From Streptomyces sp. DH5 (GTDB lineage Bacteria; Actinomycetota; Actinomycetes; Streptomycetales; Streptomycetaceae), in assembly GCF_020873915.1 (NCBI RefSeq), contig NZ_JAHWGP010000012.1:120892-184891 (forward strand): a DNA stretch of 64,000 nt, given 5' to 3'. Positions 7,622 through 15,524 of this stretch are shown one piece after another (the first letter of the stretch is position 1; the number at the start of each line of letters is the position of its first letter). The translations under genes and the position numbers were made by a program. The notes beneath the pieces were generated by a model. It had not been told where the DNA came from. It made no database searches and worked only from the letters and a program-made list of their open reading frames with translations.

Positions 7622-8845
7622 ATGATCAGACGCCTTGCCCGCACAGGTGCGGTGCTCAGCATCGCGTCCCTGCTCCTGACCGCCTGCTCCGGTGACCAGG
7701 ACCCGCCAGCCGAGCGACCCGCCGAGCATCCCGTCTTCGACCGGAAACTCGGCCTCCAGATCTACCTCGCCCTGCGCCAGACGCAGAGGGCGGACGGTGC
7801 CGACTTCGTCCAGACCATGACCTTCGAATCGAAGAAGGGCCGGGCGGTGCAGACCGTCAGCGGGCGGATGGACTTCGTGAAGGGAACAGGCGAGGCGACC
7901 ACGACGTGGCGACTGCCGAAGGACCTCCCCCGGGCGGCGAAGGACACGCTCCTGGGCGTCACCCCGGGCAAGGGCAACGCCGCGCCCACGGCACGCGTCC
8001 TGGTCGACCCCCGACGTATCCACTACCGCGCCGGGTCTGCGGCGTACTGGCTCCAGTACACGACGGGCGACACCCGTCAGGACGCCGGCCTCGACGGCAT
8101 CGAGCACCTGCGCGGAGCGGAAGGACCGGTGGGCGGCACCCTCCTCGAAGGACTCGGTGCCACGGAGGCGACATCCCGACGGGCCGACGGCTCCGGCCGC
8201 ACCTACGAGGCGGACATGCCCAACAGCGCTGCCTGGCAGCTCTTCCCCGAGGACCTCAGGCGCGAGCTGTCCACCCCCTTCCCCACCGGATCCTCGGGCA
8301 GGAGCGCCCCGCTGCCGACGACCGTCTCCGTGGACGGCCGGGGACGAGTCACCCACGTGCGAGCCGACCTCTCGTCGACCGTGGGGAAGAAGGGCAGCGC
8401 GTTCCAGGACATGACCTCCCTGACCATCGACCTCCGGCTCTCCGGGTACGGTCTGTCGAAGCCCGCCGCGAAGCCCGACGGTTCCGTCCGGCCGGCCGTC
8501 GAGGCGGTCCGTTCCGTCGACTCCGTGAAGCCCGGTGGCTGCGTCGACTTCAGTACGGGTCAGCGCGTCCTGGCCACCGTCGTGGACGTGCCGTGCTCGG
8601 GCGCGCACGACGGCAGGATCTTCGCCCAGAGAACACTCGGCACGGGCCCCTACCCCGGTGACGAGGCCGCCCGGGAACAAGCCGACGCCGCCTGCCGCGC
8701 CGCCCATGACACCGCCCCCGGGGCCTGGGTCTCCGGGGCGAAGCGGGCGGGAACCCACTGGCACATGTGGCCGACGCGGGACAAGTGGGAACGGGACGGA
8801 GGGCGCGCCAGCTGCTACGTCGTCACCACCAGGGGCACCACCTGA
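7622..8845 (+). CDS. Lipoprotein with LolA/LppX-like and septum-formation-like domains
   Basis: A 407-residue lipoprotein. Residues 1-21 form a signal peptide and the lipobox LLTAC puts the lipidated Cys at 22. Residues about 45-280 resemble the LppX/LprG/LolA-like fold, with repeated beta strands (TVSGRMDFVKGTGEATTTWR and RVTHVRADLS). The last 110 residues, from GGCVDFSTGQRVL to the CYVVTT end, look like the septum-formation domain (pfam13845 type), with four conserved Cys and DVPCSGAHDGRIF. The start at ATG 7622 is chosen because it begins the signal peptide; the frame remains open upstream but without a signal. The function is inferred to be envelope lipid or protein handling; the substrate is unknown. 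Confidence 0.75.
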   Translation: MIRRLARTGAVLSIASLLLTACSGDQDPPAERPAEHPVFDRKLGLQIYLALRQTQRADGADFVQTMTFESKKGRAVQTVSGRMDFVKGTGEATTTWRLPKDLPRAAKDTLLGVTPGKGNAAPTARVLVDPRRIHYRAGSAAYWLQYTTGDTRQDAGLDGIEHLRGAEGPVGGTLLEGLGATEATSRRADGSGRTYEADMPNSAAWQLFPEDLRRELSTPFPTGSSGRSAPLPTTVSVDGRGRVTHVRADLSSTVGKKGSAFQDMTSLTIDLRLSGYGLSKPAAKPDGSVRPAVEAVRSVDSVKPGGCVDFSTGQRVLATVVDVPCSGAHDGRIFAQRTLGTGPYPGDEAAREQADAACRAAHDTAPGAWVSGAKRAGTHWHMWPTRDKWERDGGRASCYVVTTRGTT

Positions 8846-8899
8846 AGCAGGCCGCCGCGGACGGATGTGAAGACCTCTCGGACAGAAGAGACGGGACCC

Positions 8900-9409
8900 G
8901 TGTCCCAGCAGATCACCGACCGCCACGACCGGGCCGTCATCCTGGAGGACGTCACCGACACCAACTGGCGCGATGTCGCCGATGTCGCTCCCGCCGACGA
9001 CCGGCGCCGCCTCGTGGCAGCCCTCGGCGCCCGCTGCCGGGACTATTCGCAGTGCACCGGGGTTCAGCCCGGTGGTGAAGCGAACTCCTGCTCTCCCTGC
9101 GCGAGGGTGTCCGGACCTCCCTTGCGGTCCGCGCCGGCGACGAGGTCGTCGGCCACGTCATGTGGGGGCACGCCGACGAGGAGGTACCCACTGGATCGGC
9201 GGCATGATCGCGACGCGGCCGAGCGGGGCAAGGGCGTGGGCCACGCCGCCGTGCGCGCACTGGTCCAGCGCCCGGCCGCCCTCCCGGACTGCCGCGAGAC
9301 CCGCCTCTCGTACCATCCGGACAACACCCCGGCCGCCCGCCTCTGCACCACCCTCGGCTTCCGGCCCACCGGCGACTTCGAGGACGAGGAAGTGGTCGCC
9401 GCGCCGAGC
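8900..9409 (+). pseudogene. GNAT acetyltransferase, frameshifted
   Basis: Three stretches of one GNAT enzyme are visible. The first is VSQQITDRHDRAVILEDVTD and onward, from GTG 8900. A middle part in another frame reads LLSLREGVRTSLAVRAGDEV then HVMWGHADEE, starting at 9088. The end, back in the first frame, has RGKGVGHAAVRALV (the acetyl-CoA loop), TRLSYHPDNTPAARL and FRPTGDFEDEEVVAA. At least two compensating frameshifts, near 9050-9085 and 9165-9215, break it. Intact relatives are polyamine-type acetyltransferases of about 170 residues. Confidence 0.75.
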
Positions 9410-9681
9410 CTGGCGTCCGACGTCGCCGGTCGTCCGACCTGCTGGATCGGCGCCGGTGAGATCCGGGGTGGCGTGATCGGTGAGGCGGCGCGAGCGATCC
9501 CACGGCCCCGAGGCGCAACGCGTCCCGCTGTCCGCCTGAGGCAGGCGGGCCGCACCGTGCGCCGTGACGTCGTCATGGCAGGCCGCGGCGCTGCCGACGT
9601 ACCCGGGTCGGCGGCCGTCGAAATGGAAGGCGTTATTCCGTAACTGCACGGAGCCTTGCCAGTCACTCGGGCGTGGCCCTA
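9410..9681. other. Gap between the GNAT pseudogene and the pectate lyase control region
   Basis: No supported gene was seen here on either strand. The open frames present lack ribosome binding sites and recognisable domains. Confidence 0.5.
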
Positions 9682-9714
9682 CTGTCGCGACAGGAGCAGA
9701 AAGAAAGCGCTTTC
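9682..9714. promoter_or_regulatory. Two palindromes upstream of the pectate lyase
   Basis: CTGTCGCGACAG at 9682-9693 and GAAAGCGCTTTC at 9703-9714 are both perfect 12-bp palindromes. The second has the CG-centred form bound by LacI/GalR-family sugar repressors in Streptomyces. They lie about 130 bp upstream of the lyase start and probably place the gene under substrate control. No LacI gene is adjacent, so the regulator would be encoded elsewhere. Confidence 0.55.
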
Positions 9715-9841
9715 ACGCCGATGGGTCCGGCTCACCCCGCCCCCTTCCGTCGGTTCGTCTGTCATGCCCATGACAGGCACTGTGCCATGCATGCATGCCC
9801 TCCCTCACCCCCCGACTCAGAGAACGAAAGGCGAGGACGAG

Positions 9842-11392
9842 ATGAGACGATCAGTCGCCGTGCGGCTCTCCGCTTTACTGGCCACGGGAGCCCTCGCGGC
9901 CGCGACCGGCGTGGCTGTGTCGACATCCACGGCATCCGCCGCGACCGGCGGTGTCACCGGCTACGCCACCCAGAACGGCGGGACCACCGGCGGTGCGGGC
10001 GGACAGACGGTCCGTGCCACCACCGGTACCGCGATCCACCAGGCCCTGTGCGGCCGGGCCAGCAGTTCGACCCCGATCATCATCCAGGTCGAGGGCACCA
10101 TCAACCACGGCAACACCACCAAGGTGTCCGGCAGCAGCTGCAACACCGCCGCCGACAGGATCGAGCTGAAGCAGATCAGCAACGTCACGATCGTCGGCGT
10201 CGGCAGCGGTGCCGTCTTCGACCAACTGGGCATCCACATCCGGGAGTCCAGCAACATCATCATCCAGAACGTGACGGTCCGGAACGTCAAGAAGTCCGGC
10301 TCGCCCACGTCGAACGGCGGCGACGCCATCGGCATGGAGAGCGGTGTCCGCAACGTCTGGGTCGACCACACCACGCTGGAGGCGTCCGGGGGTGAGTCCG
10401 AGGGCTACGACGGCCTGTTCGACATGAAGGACAACACCCAGTACGTCACGCTGTCCTACAGCATCCTGCGCAACTCCGGCCGCGGCGGCCTCATCGGCTC
10501 CAGCGAGAGCGACCGCTCCAACGGCTACGTCACGTTCCACCACAACCTGTACCAGAACATCGACTCCCGCGCGCCCCTGCTGCGCGGCGGCATCGCGCAC
10601 GTCTACAACAACCACTACAAGAGCCTGAACGAGTCCGGGATCAACTCCCGGGCCGGCGCCCGCGCCAAGGTGGACAACAACTACTTCGAGGACTCCAAGG
10701 ACGTCCTCGGCACCTTCTACACCAGCGAGGCCGGCTACTGGCAGGTCAGCGGCAACGTCTTCGACAACGTGACCTGGTCCTCCCGGAGCGGCGACAACAA
10801 CCCGGCCGGTCCGGACCCGACGTCGAACACCTCGGTGAGCATCCCGTACTCCTACACCCTCGACGCGGCCAACTGCGTGCCGAGCGTGGTGAGTCAGACG
10901 GCCGGTGCCAACAAGGGCCTGAAGGTCTCGGACGGCAGCTGCACCCCGCAGAACCCGGACCCGACCGACCCCGGTCCGACGGACCCGGACCCGGACCCCA
11001 CCGACCCGGACCCGACCGACCCGCCCACCGGCACCAACCTCAGCCTCACAGCGGGCGCCGACGGCTCCTCCAAGGCCGACGGCACCAGCTACGGCAACGT
11101 GCGTGACGGCAACATGAACACCTACTGGTCGCCGTCCGGCTCGACCGGCTCGGTCTCGGTCAAGTGGGGCTCCGCCACCACGGTGTCCAAGGCCAACGTC
11201 CGTCTGGCCTCCGGTTCGGGCACCATCGGCGCCTACCGTGTCCTCAACCACGACACGGGAGCCGTCCTGGCCTCCGGCAGCGGAGCGGGCGCCATCAGCT
11301 TCGCCCCGACGTCCCTGAAGAAGATCACCTTCCAGATCACCAGCGCCAACGGCACCCCGAGAATCGCCGAGTTCGAAACCTACGCGAACTGA
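9842..11392 (+). CDS. Secreted pectate lyase (PL1) with C-terminal carbohydrate-binding-like domain
   Basis: A 516-residue protein starting at ATG 9842, with AAAGGCGAGG upstream. Residues 1-34 are a signal peptide ending in ASA. The catalytic domain (about 35-360) is a right-handed beta-helix with the polysaccharide lyase family 1 strings NVWVDHTTL, GYDGLFDMKDNTQYVTLS and YVTFHHNLYQNIDSRAPLLR, the last containing the catalytic Arg region. A Pro-Asp-Thr linker (about 370-395) joins it to a 120-residue beta-rich domain (NLSLTAGADGSSKADG to the FETYAN end), similar to discoidin/F5-8 type binding modules. It cleaves polygalacturonate outside the cell. Two operator-like palindromes precede it and a hairpin terminator follows. 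Confidence 0.92.
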   Translation: MRRSVAVRLSALLATGALAAATGVAVSTSTASAATGGVTGYATQNGGTTGGAGGQTVRATTGTAIHQALCGRASSSTPIIIQVEGTINHGNTTKVSGSSCNTAADRIELKQISNVTIVGVGSGAVFDQLGIHIRESSNIIIQNVTVRNVKKSGSPTSNGGDAIGMESGVRNVWVDHTTLEASGGESEGYDGLFDMKDNTQYVTLSYSILRNSGRGGLIGSSESDRSNGYVTFHHNLYQNIDSRAPLLRGGIAHVYNNHYKSLNESGINSRAGARAKVDNNYFEDSKDVLGTFYTSEAGYWQVSGNVFDNVTWSSRSGDNNPAGPDPTSNTSVSIPYSYTLDAANCVPSVVSQTAGANKGLKVSDGSCTPQNPDPTDPGPTDPDPDPTDPDPTDPPTGTNLSLTAGADGSSKADGTSYGNVRDGNMNTYWSPSGSTGSVSVKWGSATTVSKANVRLASGSGTIGAYRVLNHDTGAVLASGSGAGAISFAPTSLKKITFQITSANGTPRIAEFETYAN

Positions 11393-11398
11393 CGCGTA

Positions 11399-11427
11399 CC
11401 GGGGGCCGTCCTGGCGGCGGCCCCCGG
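11399..11427 (+). terminator. Hairpin terminator after the pectate lyase
   Basis: A 10-bp perfect stem (CCGGGGGCCG with CGGCCCCCGG) and a 9-base loop lie 7 bp after the stop codon. There is no U-tract, as is usual in Streptomyces. Confidence 0.65.
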
Positions 11428-11574
11428 CCTCAGCCCGCGGTACGCGCCACGCACGCCACCGGGTGATCTCCGGTCCGCGGGCGCCCCGCCAGACACACGC
11501 GGGGGTGCCCGCCCCGCCGGACCGCGTGCGGCGGATCGGCAGGGCTTCGTGCGAGGACCCGCAAGGGCCCGGTC

Positions 11575-12285
11575 CTACGAGGATCCGGAGCGGTTGCCGG
11601 CCTCGTCCTTGAGGCTGCGGCCCGAGTCCTTGGCCCGGTCGGTGACCTGACCGGCCTGGCCGCGGGCCTCGTCCTGGGTGGTACGGGCCGCCTGCTGAGC
11701 GGTGTCCTTCACCTCCGCGGCCGCGCTCTGCGTGACCTCCCTCGCGCCTTCCTTGAGGTTCTGCGCGGACTCGGTGGCGGCCTGCTTCACCGGCTCCAGC
11801 GCCTCGGCGCCGCGCTCCATCAGCTCGGATGCCTTCTGCTGCTCCTTCTCGGAGGCGGGGATCATCGAGGCGGCCAGCAGACCCACACCGAAGGCGACCA
11901 GGCCGGCGGCGATCGGGTTGCCCTGCGTCTGGCGGCGGGCCATCTCGGGCGTCTGCTGGACGACCTGCCCCGCCTGCTCGGCGGCCTCGCGCGCCGACTC
12001 GGCCGCCCGCTCGGTGCCCTCCTGCACCGACCCGGCCGCCGAACCCGCCGCGGACTGCAGCGAGCCGGACGTCGAGCGTGCGGTGTCGGCCATGCCGTGC
12101 GCGGTGTGGGACGCGGTGCCCATGACGCGGTCGCGGACGCCCGACACCGTGCGGCGCATCCTCGCCTTGCGGCGGCGGGCCATGCGGCGCGGGCTGGCCC
12201 GGTCGGCGAGCCGGTCCACGTCCGCGGACAGCTGGTTGCGCGTGGCCGCTATCTCGGCCCTCATTTGGTCGGGTGACGTGCCCAT
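11575..12285 (-). CDS. DUF3618 family membrane-associated protein
   Basis: A 236-residue protein. The N-terminus, TSPDQMRAEIAATRNQLSAD then VDRLADRASP, is the DUF3618 motif, followed by a basic stretch rich in Arg. The middle is a long Ala/Glu/Gln-rich coiled region (VQEGTERAAESAREAAEQAG), then a single transmembrane segment (AAGLVAFGVGLLAASMIP, about 135-152) and another coiled tail. The start at ATG 12285 has AAGGAGGA upstream and lies inside the 3' end of the Holin-X gene (25-bp overlap), which indicates coupling. It is the last gene of a three-gene operon whose family members are typical of envelope or osmotic stress loci. The function is not established. Confidence 0.85.
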   Translation of the reverse strand: MGTSPDQMRAEIAATRNQLSADVDRLADRASPRRMARRRKARMRRTVSGVRDRVMGTASHTAHGMADTARSTSGSLQSAAGSAAGSVQEGTERAAESAREAAEQAGQVVQQTPEMARRQTQGNPIAAGLVAFGVGLLAASMIPASEKEQQKASELMERGAEALEPVKQAATESAQNLKEGAREVTQSAAAEVKDTAQQAARTTQDEARGQAGQVTDRAKDSGRSLKDEAGNRSGSS

Positions 12286-12695
12286 TCCGCGTCCTCCTTC
12301 AGGGTCTGGACGGTCTGCTCGGGCTTGGGGGAGACGGTGCGCATCTTCGCGCGGCCCTTCTGGTAGAGCACGGCTCCGGCGATCCCCCACAGGGCGGCGA
12401 CGATCAGGGCGGCCCAGCCCTCGTCCATCACACTGGCCAGGGCGAACATGGCCGCGAGCGACAGGAACAGCAGGACCATGTAGCCGGCGAAGCCGGCTCC
12501 GCCGAACATGCCGGCGGCCTTGCCCGCCTTGGTGCCCTCCTCCTTGATCTCGGCCTTGGCCAGCTCCACCTCCTGACGGAAGAGGACCTGGAGGTCCGAG
12601 GTCACCTCGGAGAGCAGCTCACCCGTGGACCTCTCCTGCTCCACGGCCACGGGCTCGGCCGAACGGGCCCGGGACAGTGGCGACATCGTGGCCAT
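12261..12695 (-). CDS. Actinobacterial Holin-X / phage holin superfamily III-like protein
   Basis: A 144-residue protein. An N-terminal amphipathic helix, LLSEVTSDLQVLFRQEVELA then KAEIKEEGTKAGKAAG, precedes two transmembrane helices (GYMVLLFLSLAAMFALASVM and ALIVAALWGIAGAVLYQKGR) and a short basic tail. This is the putative Actinobacterial Holin-X family (DUF1469). Despite the name there is no evidence of lysis function here. The start is 1 bp after the stop of the upstream gene, and the end overlaps the DUF3618 gene. The fixed order YtxH-like, Holin-X, DUF3618 recurs in Streptomyces and points to a membrane or envelope complex. Confidence 0.87.
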   Translation of the reverse strand: MATMSPLSRARSAEPVAVEQERSTGELLSEVTSDLQVLFRQEVELAKAEIKEEGTKAGKAAGMFGGAGFAGYMVLLFLSLAAMFALASVMDEGWAALIVAALWGIAGAVLYQKGRAKMRTVSPKPEQTVQTLKEDAEWARHPTK

Positions 12696-12696
12696 C

Positions 12697-13320
12697 TCAC
12701 GCCTCCGGGAACGGGCGGTCCGGTGTGCCGGCCGGTGCCGAGACCGGGTTCGGCGGTACCGGCGGGGGAGCGACCGGCAGGGCCTGGGGCTCCGGGGCCG
12801 CGGTGGTCCGCGCCTGCCCGTTCCCGTCCGCCCGGGACGCCGACTGCGTCACCTTCGCCAGGCGCCCGACGGCCAGTCCGGCCAGCAGCGCGCCGCCGAG
12901 GAAGGCGCCGGGGCGGCGGCGGGCGAAGTCCTGGAGGTCGGCGGCGAGCCCTTCGACTCCCTGCCGCTCCAGGTAGTCCGCCGCCCGCTGCCCCTTGTCG
13001 CCGGCCCGGGCCGCCAGACTGCGGGCGGGCGAGTCGCCCTCGGCGTGCGCGGCCAGTCCGGAGAAGTCGTTCGCCCAACTCCGCAGCGTGCCGGCCGCCC
13101 GCTTCGTCTGCCCGTCCGCCTCGTGGATCGCGCGGCCGCGCAGGTCCTCCATGACCGTGCCGGCCTGCTGCCGCGCCTCGCCCACGACGTTCCGGGCCTG
13201 TTCCGCCGCGGTCCCCGCGACCTGCCCGGCGGACTGTTTGGCCTGCCCGGCCGTGGCGGAGGCCTCCGCCCTGACCTTCTCTCCGGTGCCCCCGGTTCCG
13301 GTTCGTACGGACTCACTCAT
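12697..13320 (-). CDS. Ala-rich coiled-coil membrane protein, first gene of the Holin-X operon
   Basis: A 207-residue protein from ATG 13320, with GAGGGGAAG upstream. Residues 1-70 are an Ala/Gln/Gly-rich coil (AGQAKQSAGQVAGTAAEQAR). The central part has DLQDFARRRPGAFLGGALLAGLAVGRLAK, in which about 18 residues form one membrane helix, and the C-terminus is Pro-rich. This resembles nutrient-deprivation or YtxH-type coiled-coil proteins rather than an enzyme. The stop codon is 1 bp from the start of the Holin-X gene. The role is unknown; the context suggests envelope stress adaptation. Confidence 0.75.
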   Translation of the reverse strand: MSESVRTGTGGTGEKVRAEASATAGQAKQSAGQVAGTAAEQARNVVGEARQQAGTVMEDLRGRAIHEADGQTKRAAGTLRSWANDFSGLAAHAEGDSPARSLAARAGDKGQRAADYLERQGVEGLAADLQDFARRRPGAFLGGALLAGLAVGRLAKVTQSASRADGNGQARTTAAPEPQALPVAPPPVPPNPVSAPAGTPDRPFPEA

Positions 13321-13443
13321 CGGCGACTTCCCCTCATCGGATCTCCACGTACGGCCCGCGCCGGTGCCCCGGTCCGGGACCGGAACGCGACTGTGGCACA
13401 CGCAGGGCCGTCCGTCCCCGCCCGAGTGGCCCTTTGGAATGCT

Positions 13444-13470
13444 TTGACACGTGATAGGCAGAATTACCGT
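13444..13470 (+). promoter_or_regulatory. Possible promoter upstream of the toxin-antitoxin pair
   Basis: TTGACA at 13444-13449 and TACCGT at 13465-13470 are separated by 15 bp, slightly short. A loose inverted repeat (ACACG and CGTGT) spans the same stretch. No gene starts directly after it; the antitoxin begins 125 bp downstream. Confidence 0.35.
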
Positions 13471-13569
13471 GTGATGCCGGGTGAGCGAGGGCGGCCCCGG
13501 GCCGGACGCGCCCCGTCCGACGGGCGCTGTCCGGGCCGCGAGTGCGGAGGCGCCGGCCTCGGTGCCCAG

Positions 13570-13588
13570 TGGTACACAACATGTACCA
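13570..13588. promoter_or_regulatory. Inverted repeat operator at the antitoxin start
   Basis: TGGTACA-CAACA-TGTACCA has perfect 7-bp arms and a 5-base centre. It overlaps a -10-like TACCAT (13584-13589) and ends 8 bp before the antitoxin ATG, the normal position for autorepression by an antitoxin or toxin-antitoxin complex. No ribosome binding site is present, so the mRNA is probably leaderless. Confidence 0.6.
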
Positions 13589-13595
13589 TTCGGTT

Positions 13596-13865
13596 ATGGC
13601 TCTGAAGCGCACCAATGTCTACGCCGACGACAGCGACCTGCTCCTGATCAAGGAGGCGGCTGCTCGTCTGGGCGTTCCGGAGGCGGAGATAATCCGTGAG
13701 GGAATCCACCGCATCGCCTTGGCGCACCGAGTGTGGGACGAGCCGTTCGTCACCGACGAGGAGACGTTCGACTTCGGCGGTCCCGTGGACGAGGGCGACG
13801 TCCGGTCCGCCGTGACCCACGGCTACGAAGAGCGCGAGCGCCGGAACCGGGGTGACGCGGCGTGA
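13596..13865 (+). CDS. Antitoxin of a VapBC-type pair (ribbon-helix-helix type)
   Basis: An 89-residue protein. The N-terminus, LKRTNVYADDSDLLLIKEAA then ARLGVPEAEIIREGIHRIAL, has the beta strand followed by two helices of a ribbon-helix-helix DNA-binding domain. The acidic tail (DEETFDFGGPVDEGD) is the kind that wraps the toxin active site. The stop overlaps the toxin start by four bases (GTGA), as in coupled toxin-antitoxin genes. ATG 13596 is chosen because it starts the ribbon and follows the palindrome. It is expected to bind the 13570-13588 palindrome. Confidence 0.82.
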   Translation: MALKRTNVYADDSDLLLIKEAAARLGVPEAEIIREGIHRIALAHRVWDEPFVTDEETFDFGGPVDEGDVRSAVTHGYEERERRNRGDAA

Positions 13866-14299
13866 TCGCCGTCGCCGACACCTCCGGCATTCTCACCCTC
13901 TTCAACCGGTCCGACCCGGATCATCACGCGGCCAGGAAGGCCGCGGATCAGTGCGGCTTTCTGGTGGTCAGCCCGCTCGCCCTCACCGAGGTGCATCAGG
14001 TGGCCACCAGTCGCGCCGGTCGCGCGGCAGCCGACGGCATCCTCCGCTCACTCATCGAGCGCGTCCGGCAGATGCGACTGGTCCTCGCCCCGCCGACGCC
14101 GGAGATCATGGATGCCGCGCTGACCGTTCGGGCGCGCTGCGCCTCCCTGAACCTGGATCTGGTGGACGCCGTCAATGTCGCTCTCGCCGCCGAGTACGGC
14201 ACGGACGCCATCCTCACCAGGGACCTGCGCGACTTCCGCGCGCTCCGGCCCGCGGGTGGCAACTTCCCCTGCTTCCGGATCCTCCCGGACGATCTCTGA
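13862..14299 (+). CDS. PIN-domain ribonuclease toxin, VapC type
   Basis: A 145-residue PIN domain protein. The acidic residues that bind metal are Asp6 (AVADTSG), Glu43 (ALTEVHQ), Asp102 (LDLVDAVNVAL) and Asp115/Asp121 near ILTRDLRDF. VapC toxins cleave tRNA or rRNA when released from their antitoxin. The GTG start overlaps the antitoxin stop. The full set of catalytic acids is present, so the toxin looks intact. The pair stands alone between the envelope operon and a VOC gene. Confidence 0.85.
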   Translation: MIAVADTSGILTLFNRSDPDHHAARKAADQCGFLVVSPLALTEVHQVATSRAGRAAADGILRSLIERVRQMRLVLAPPTPEIMDAALTVRARCASLNLDLVDAVNVALAAEYGTDAILTRDLRDFRALRPAGGNFPCFRILPDDL

Positions 14300-14317
14300 C
14301 CGCCGGAGCCGGGGGGC

Positions 14318-14758
14318 CTATCCCCCGGCCCGGTCCCCCAGCAGCTTGTGCAGCGGCTCCGCCGCCCGCCTGCGGTACTCCTGCACCGCCCAGCCGTTGC
14401 CGTCCGGGTCGGTGAAGTACATGAAGGTGGCGCCGTCGGACTCCGCGTACTGGACCGGTTCGGAGACGTCCAGGCCCCGTTCGACCAGTTCCGCGTGGGC
14501 CGCCTTGATGTCGGCCACGCAGAGCTGGAGCCCCTGGTAGGTGCCGGGCGCAGGGGTGGCCCCGGGGGTGGCCTCCCAGAGGGTGTCGCCGAGCGCGATG
14601 GAGCAGCCGGAGCCCGGCGGGGTCAGCTGGACGATGCGCATGCCCGGCATGACCTCCTGGTCGATGTCGACGTGGAAGCCGACCTTGTCCCGGTAGAAGT
14701 CCCTGGCCCGGTCGATGTCACTCACCGGCAGCGGGATCACTTCGAGGGTCATGTCCAT
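14318..14758 (-). CDS. VOC family protein (glyoxalase/bleomycin resistance fold)
   Basis: A 146-residue protein made of two beta-alpha-beta-beta-beta units: MTLEVIPLPVSDIDRARDFY at the start, and DADGATFMYF-like FMYFTDPDGNGWAVQEY at the end. The family includes metal-dependent isomerases, dioxygenases and antibiotic-binding proteins, and the substrate cannot be told. The Glu of VQEY is the usual metal ligand position. The ATG has AAGGAG upstream at a spacing of about 10. The upstream flavin-oxidase-fold gene ends 34 bp before this start on the same strand, so the two probably form an operon. Confidence 0.85.
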   Translation of the reverse strand: MDMTLEVIPLPVSDIDRARDFYRDKVGFHVDIDQEVMPGMRIVQLTPPGSGCSIALGDTLWEATPGATPAPGTYQGLQLCVADIKAAHAELVERGLDVSEPVQYAESDGATFMYFTDPDGNGWAVQEYRRRAAEPLHKLLGDRAGG

Positions 14759-14792
14759 GAGGTACCTGCTCCTTCGTCGGGGTACGGCGTCA

Positions 14793-15302
14793 TCAGGAGA
14801 ACCGCCACCGGGTCTGGCCGAACGGCTCTCCCTTACCGAAGCCGAACACCGTCCGCGGCGCCACCGAGAACACCACGGCGTGCCCGGGGCCGTGGTGGAA
14901 GTGCCCGTCCCGCACCTCGAAGCGCCAGAAACTCCCGTACTTCGCCTCCCACGCCGCCGCCAGCTCGCGCAGCCGCGCCTCGTCGGCGATCCGGACGGCC
15001 TCGCCCTCCACCACCACGTCGTAGCCCCGGTTCCAGGTGTTGGTGCCGGTGGTCAGCACGACGTGCGGGTTCTCCGCCAGGTTGCGGGCCTTGCGCTCGC
15101 CGGGGCCGGTGCAGAAGTGCAGCGCGCCGGCCGACCAGACGGCCGGGAGCGGGGTGACGTGGGGGCGGCCGTCGGGACGGACCGTGGAGATCCAGAACAG
15201 TTCGGCCCCGGAGATCTGCCGCTCCACCTCGGACCAGGGGGGCGGACCGGCTTCCGGATCGCTGTAGCGCGGGTCGAGGCGTGCCTCGGGGGTGACGCTC
15301 AT
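14793..15302 (-). CDS. Pyridoxamine 5'-phosphate oxidase-fold protein
   Basis: A 169-residue split-barrel flavin-binding protein. The strings LFWISTVRPDGRPHVTPLPA, HFCTGPGERKARNLAENPHV, WNRGYDVVVEGEAVRI and FGKGEPFGQTRWRF follow the order seen in F420- or FMN-dependent oxidoreductases of this family. Which cofactor is used cannot be decided. ATG 15302 has GAGGGAG upstream. It is divergent from glnE and co-directional with the VOC gene. Confidence 0.85.
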   Translation of the reverse strand: MSVTPEARLDPRYSDPEAGPPPWSEVERQISGAELFWISTVRPDGRPHVTPLPAVWSAGALHFCTGPGERKARNLAENPHVVLTTGTNTWNRGYDVVVEGEAVRIADEARLRELAAAWEAKYGSFWRFEVRDGHFHHGPGHAVVFSVAPRTVFGFGKGEPFGQTRWRFS

Positions 15303-15360
15303 GGGAACTCCCTCACGGTCGGTCTTTCGTGCCCTCTCCCTCAGACCCCGCCCGCGCCCG

Positions 15361-15440
15361 CAACTCATCGCGGCCCCGCAACTCATCGCGGCCCCGCACC
15401 CCGCCCGGCCCCGGGCCCCGTCCGGCCCCGGGCCCCGTCG
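15361..15440. repeat. Short tandem repeats upstream of glnE
   Basis: An 18-bp unit beginning CAACTCATCG occurs twice (15361 and 15379), followed by a GGCCCCGGGCCCCGTC-type unit repeated about twice to 15440. They lie in the gap between the divergent PNPOx-fold gene and glnE. No promoter motif could be picked out inside. Confidence 0.65.
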
Positions 15441-15524
15441 CCGGCCACCCCGGGGCCGCGGGCCCGTACTCCGGCTAGGCTCATGGCCGTACGACCCTGA
15501 TCCGAGGCACGAGGGAGGCCGGGG

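Noticed and set aside
12261-12695. Prophage holin and lysis cassette
   Set aside because: The Holin-X gene sits in a chromosomal three-gene operon with coiled-coil proteins; no endolysin or phage genes are near.
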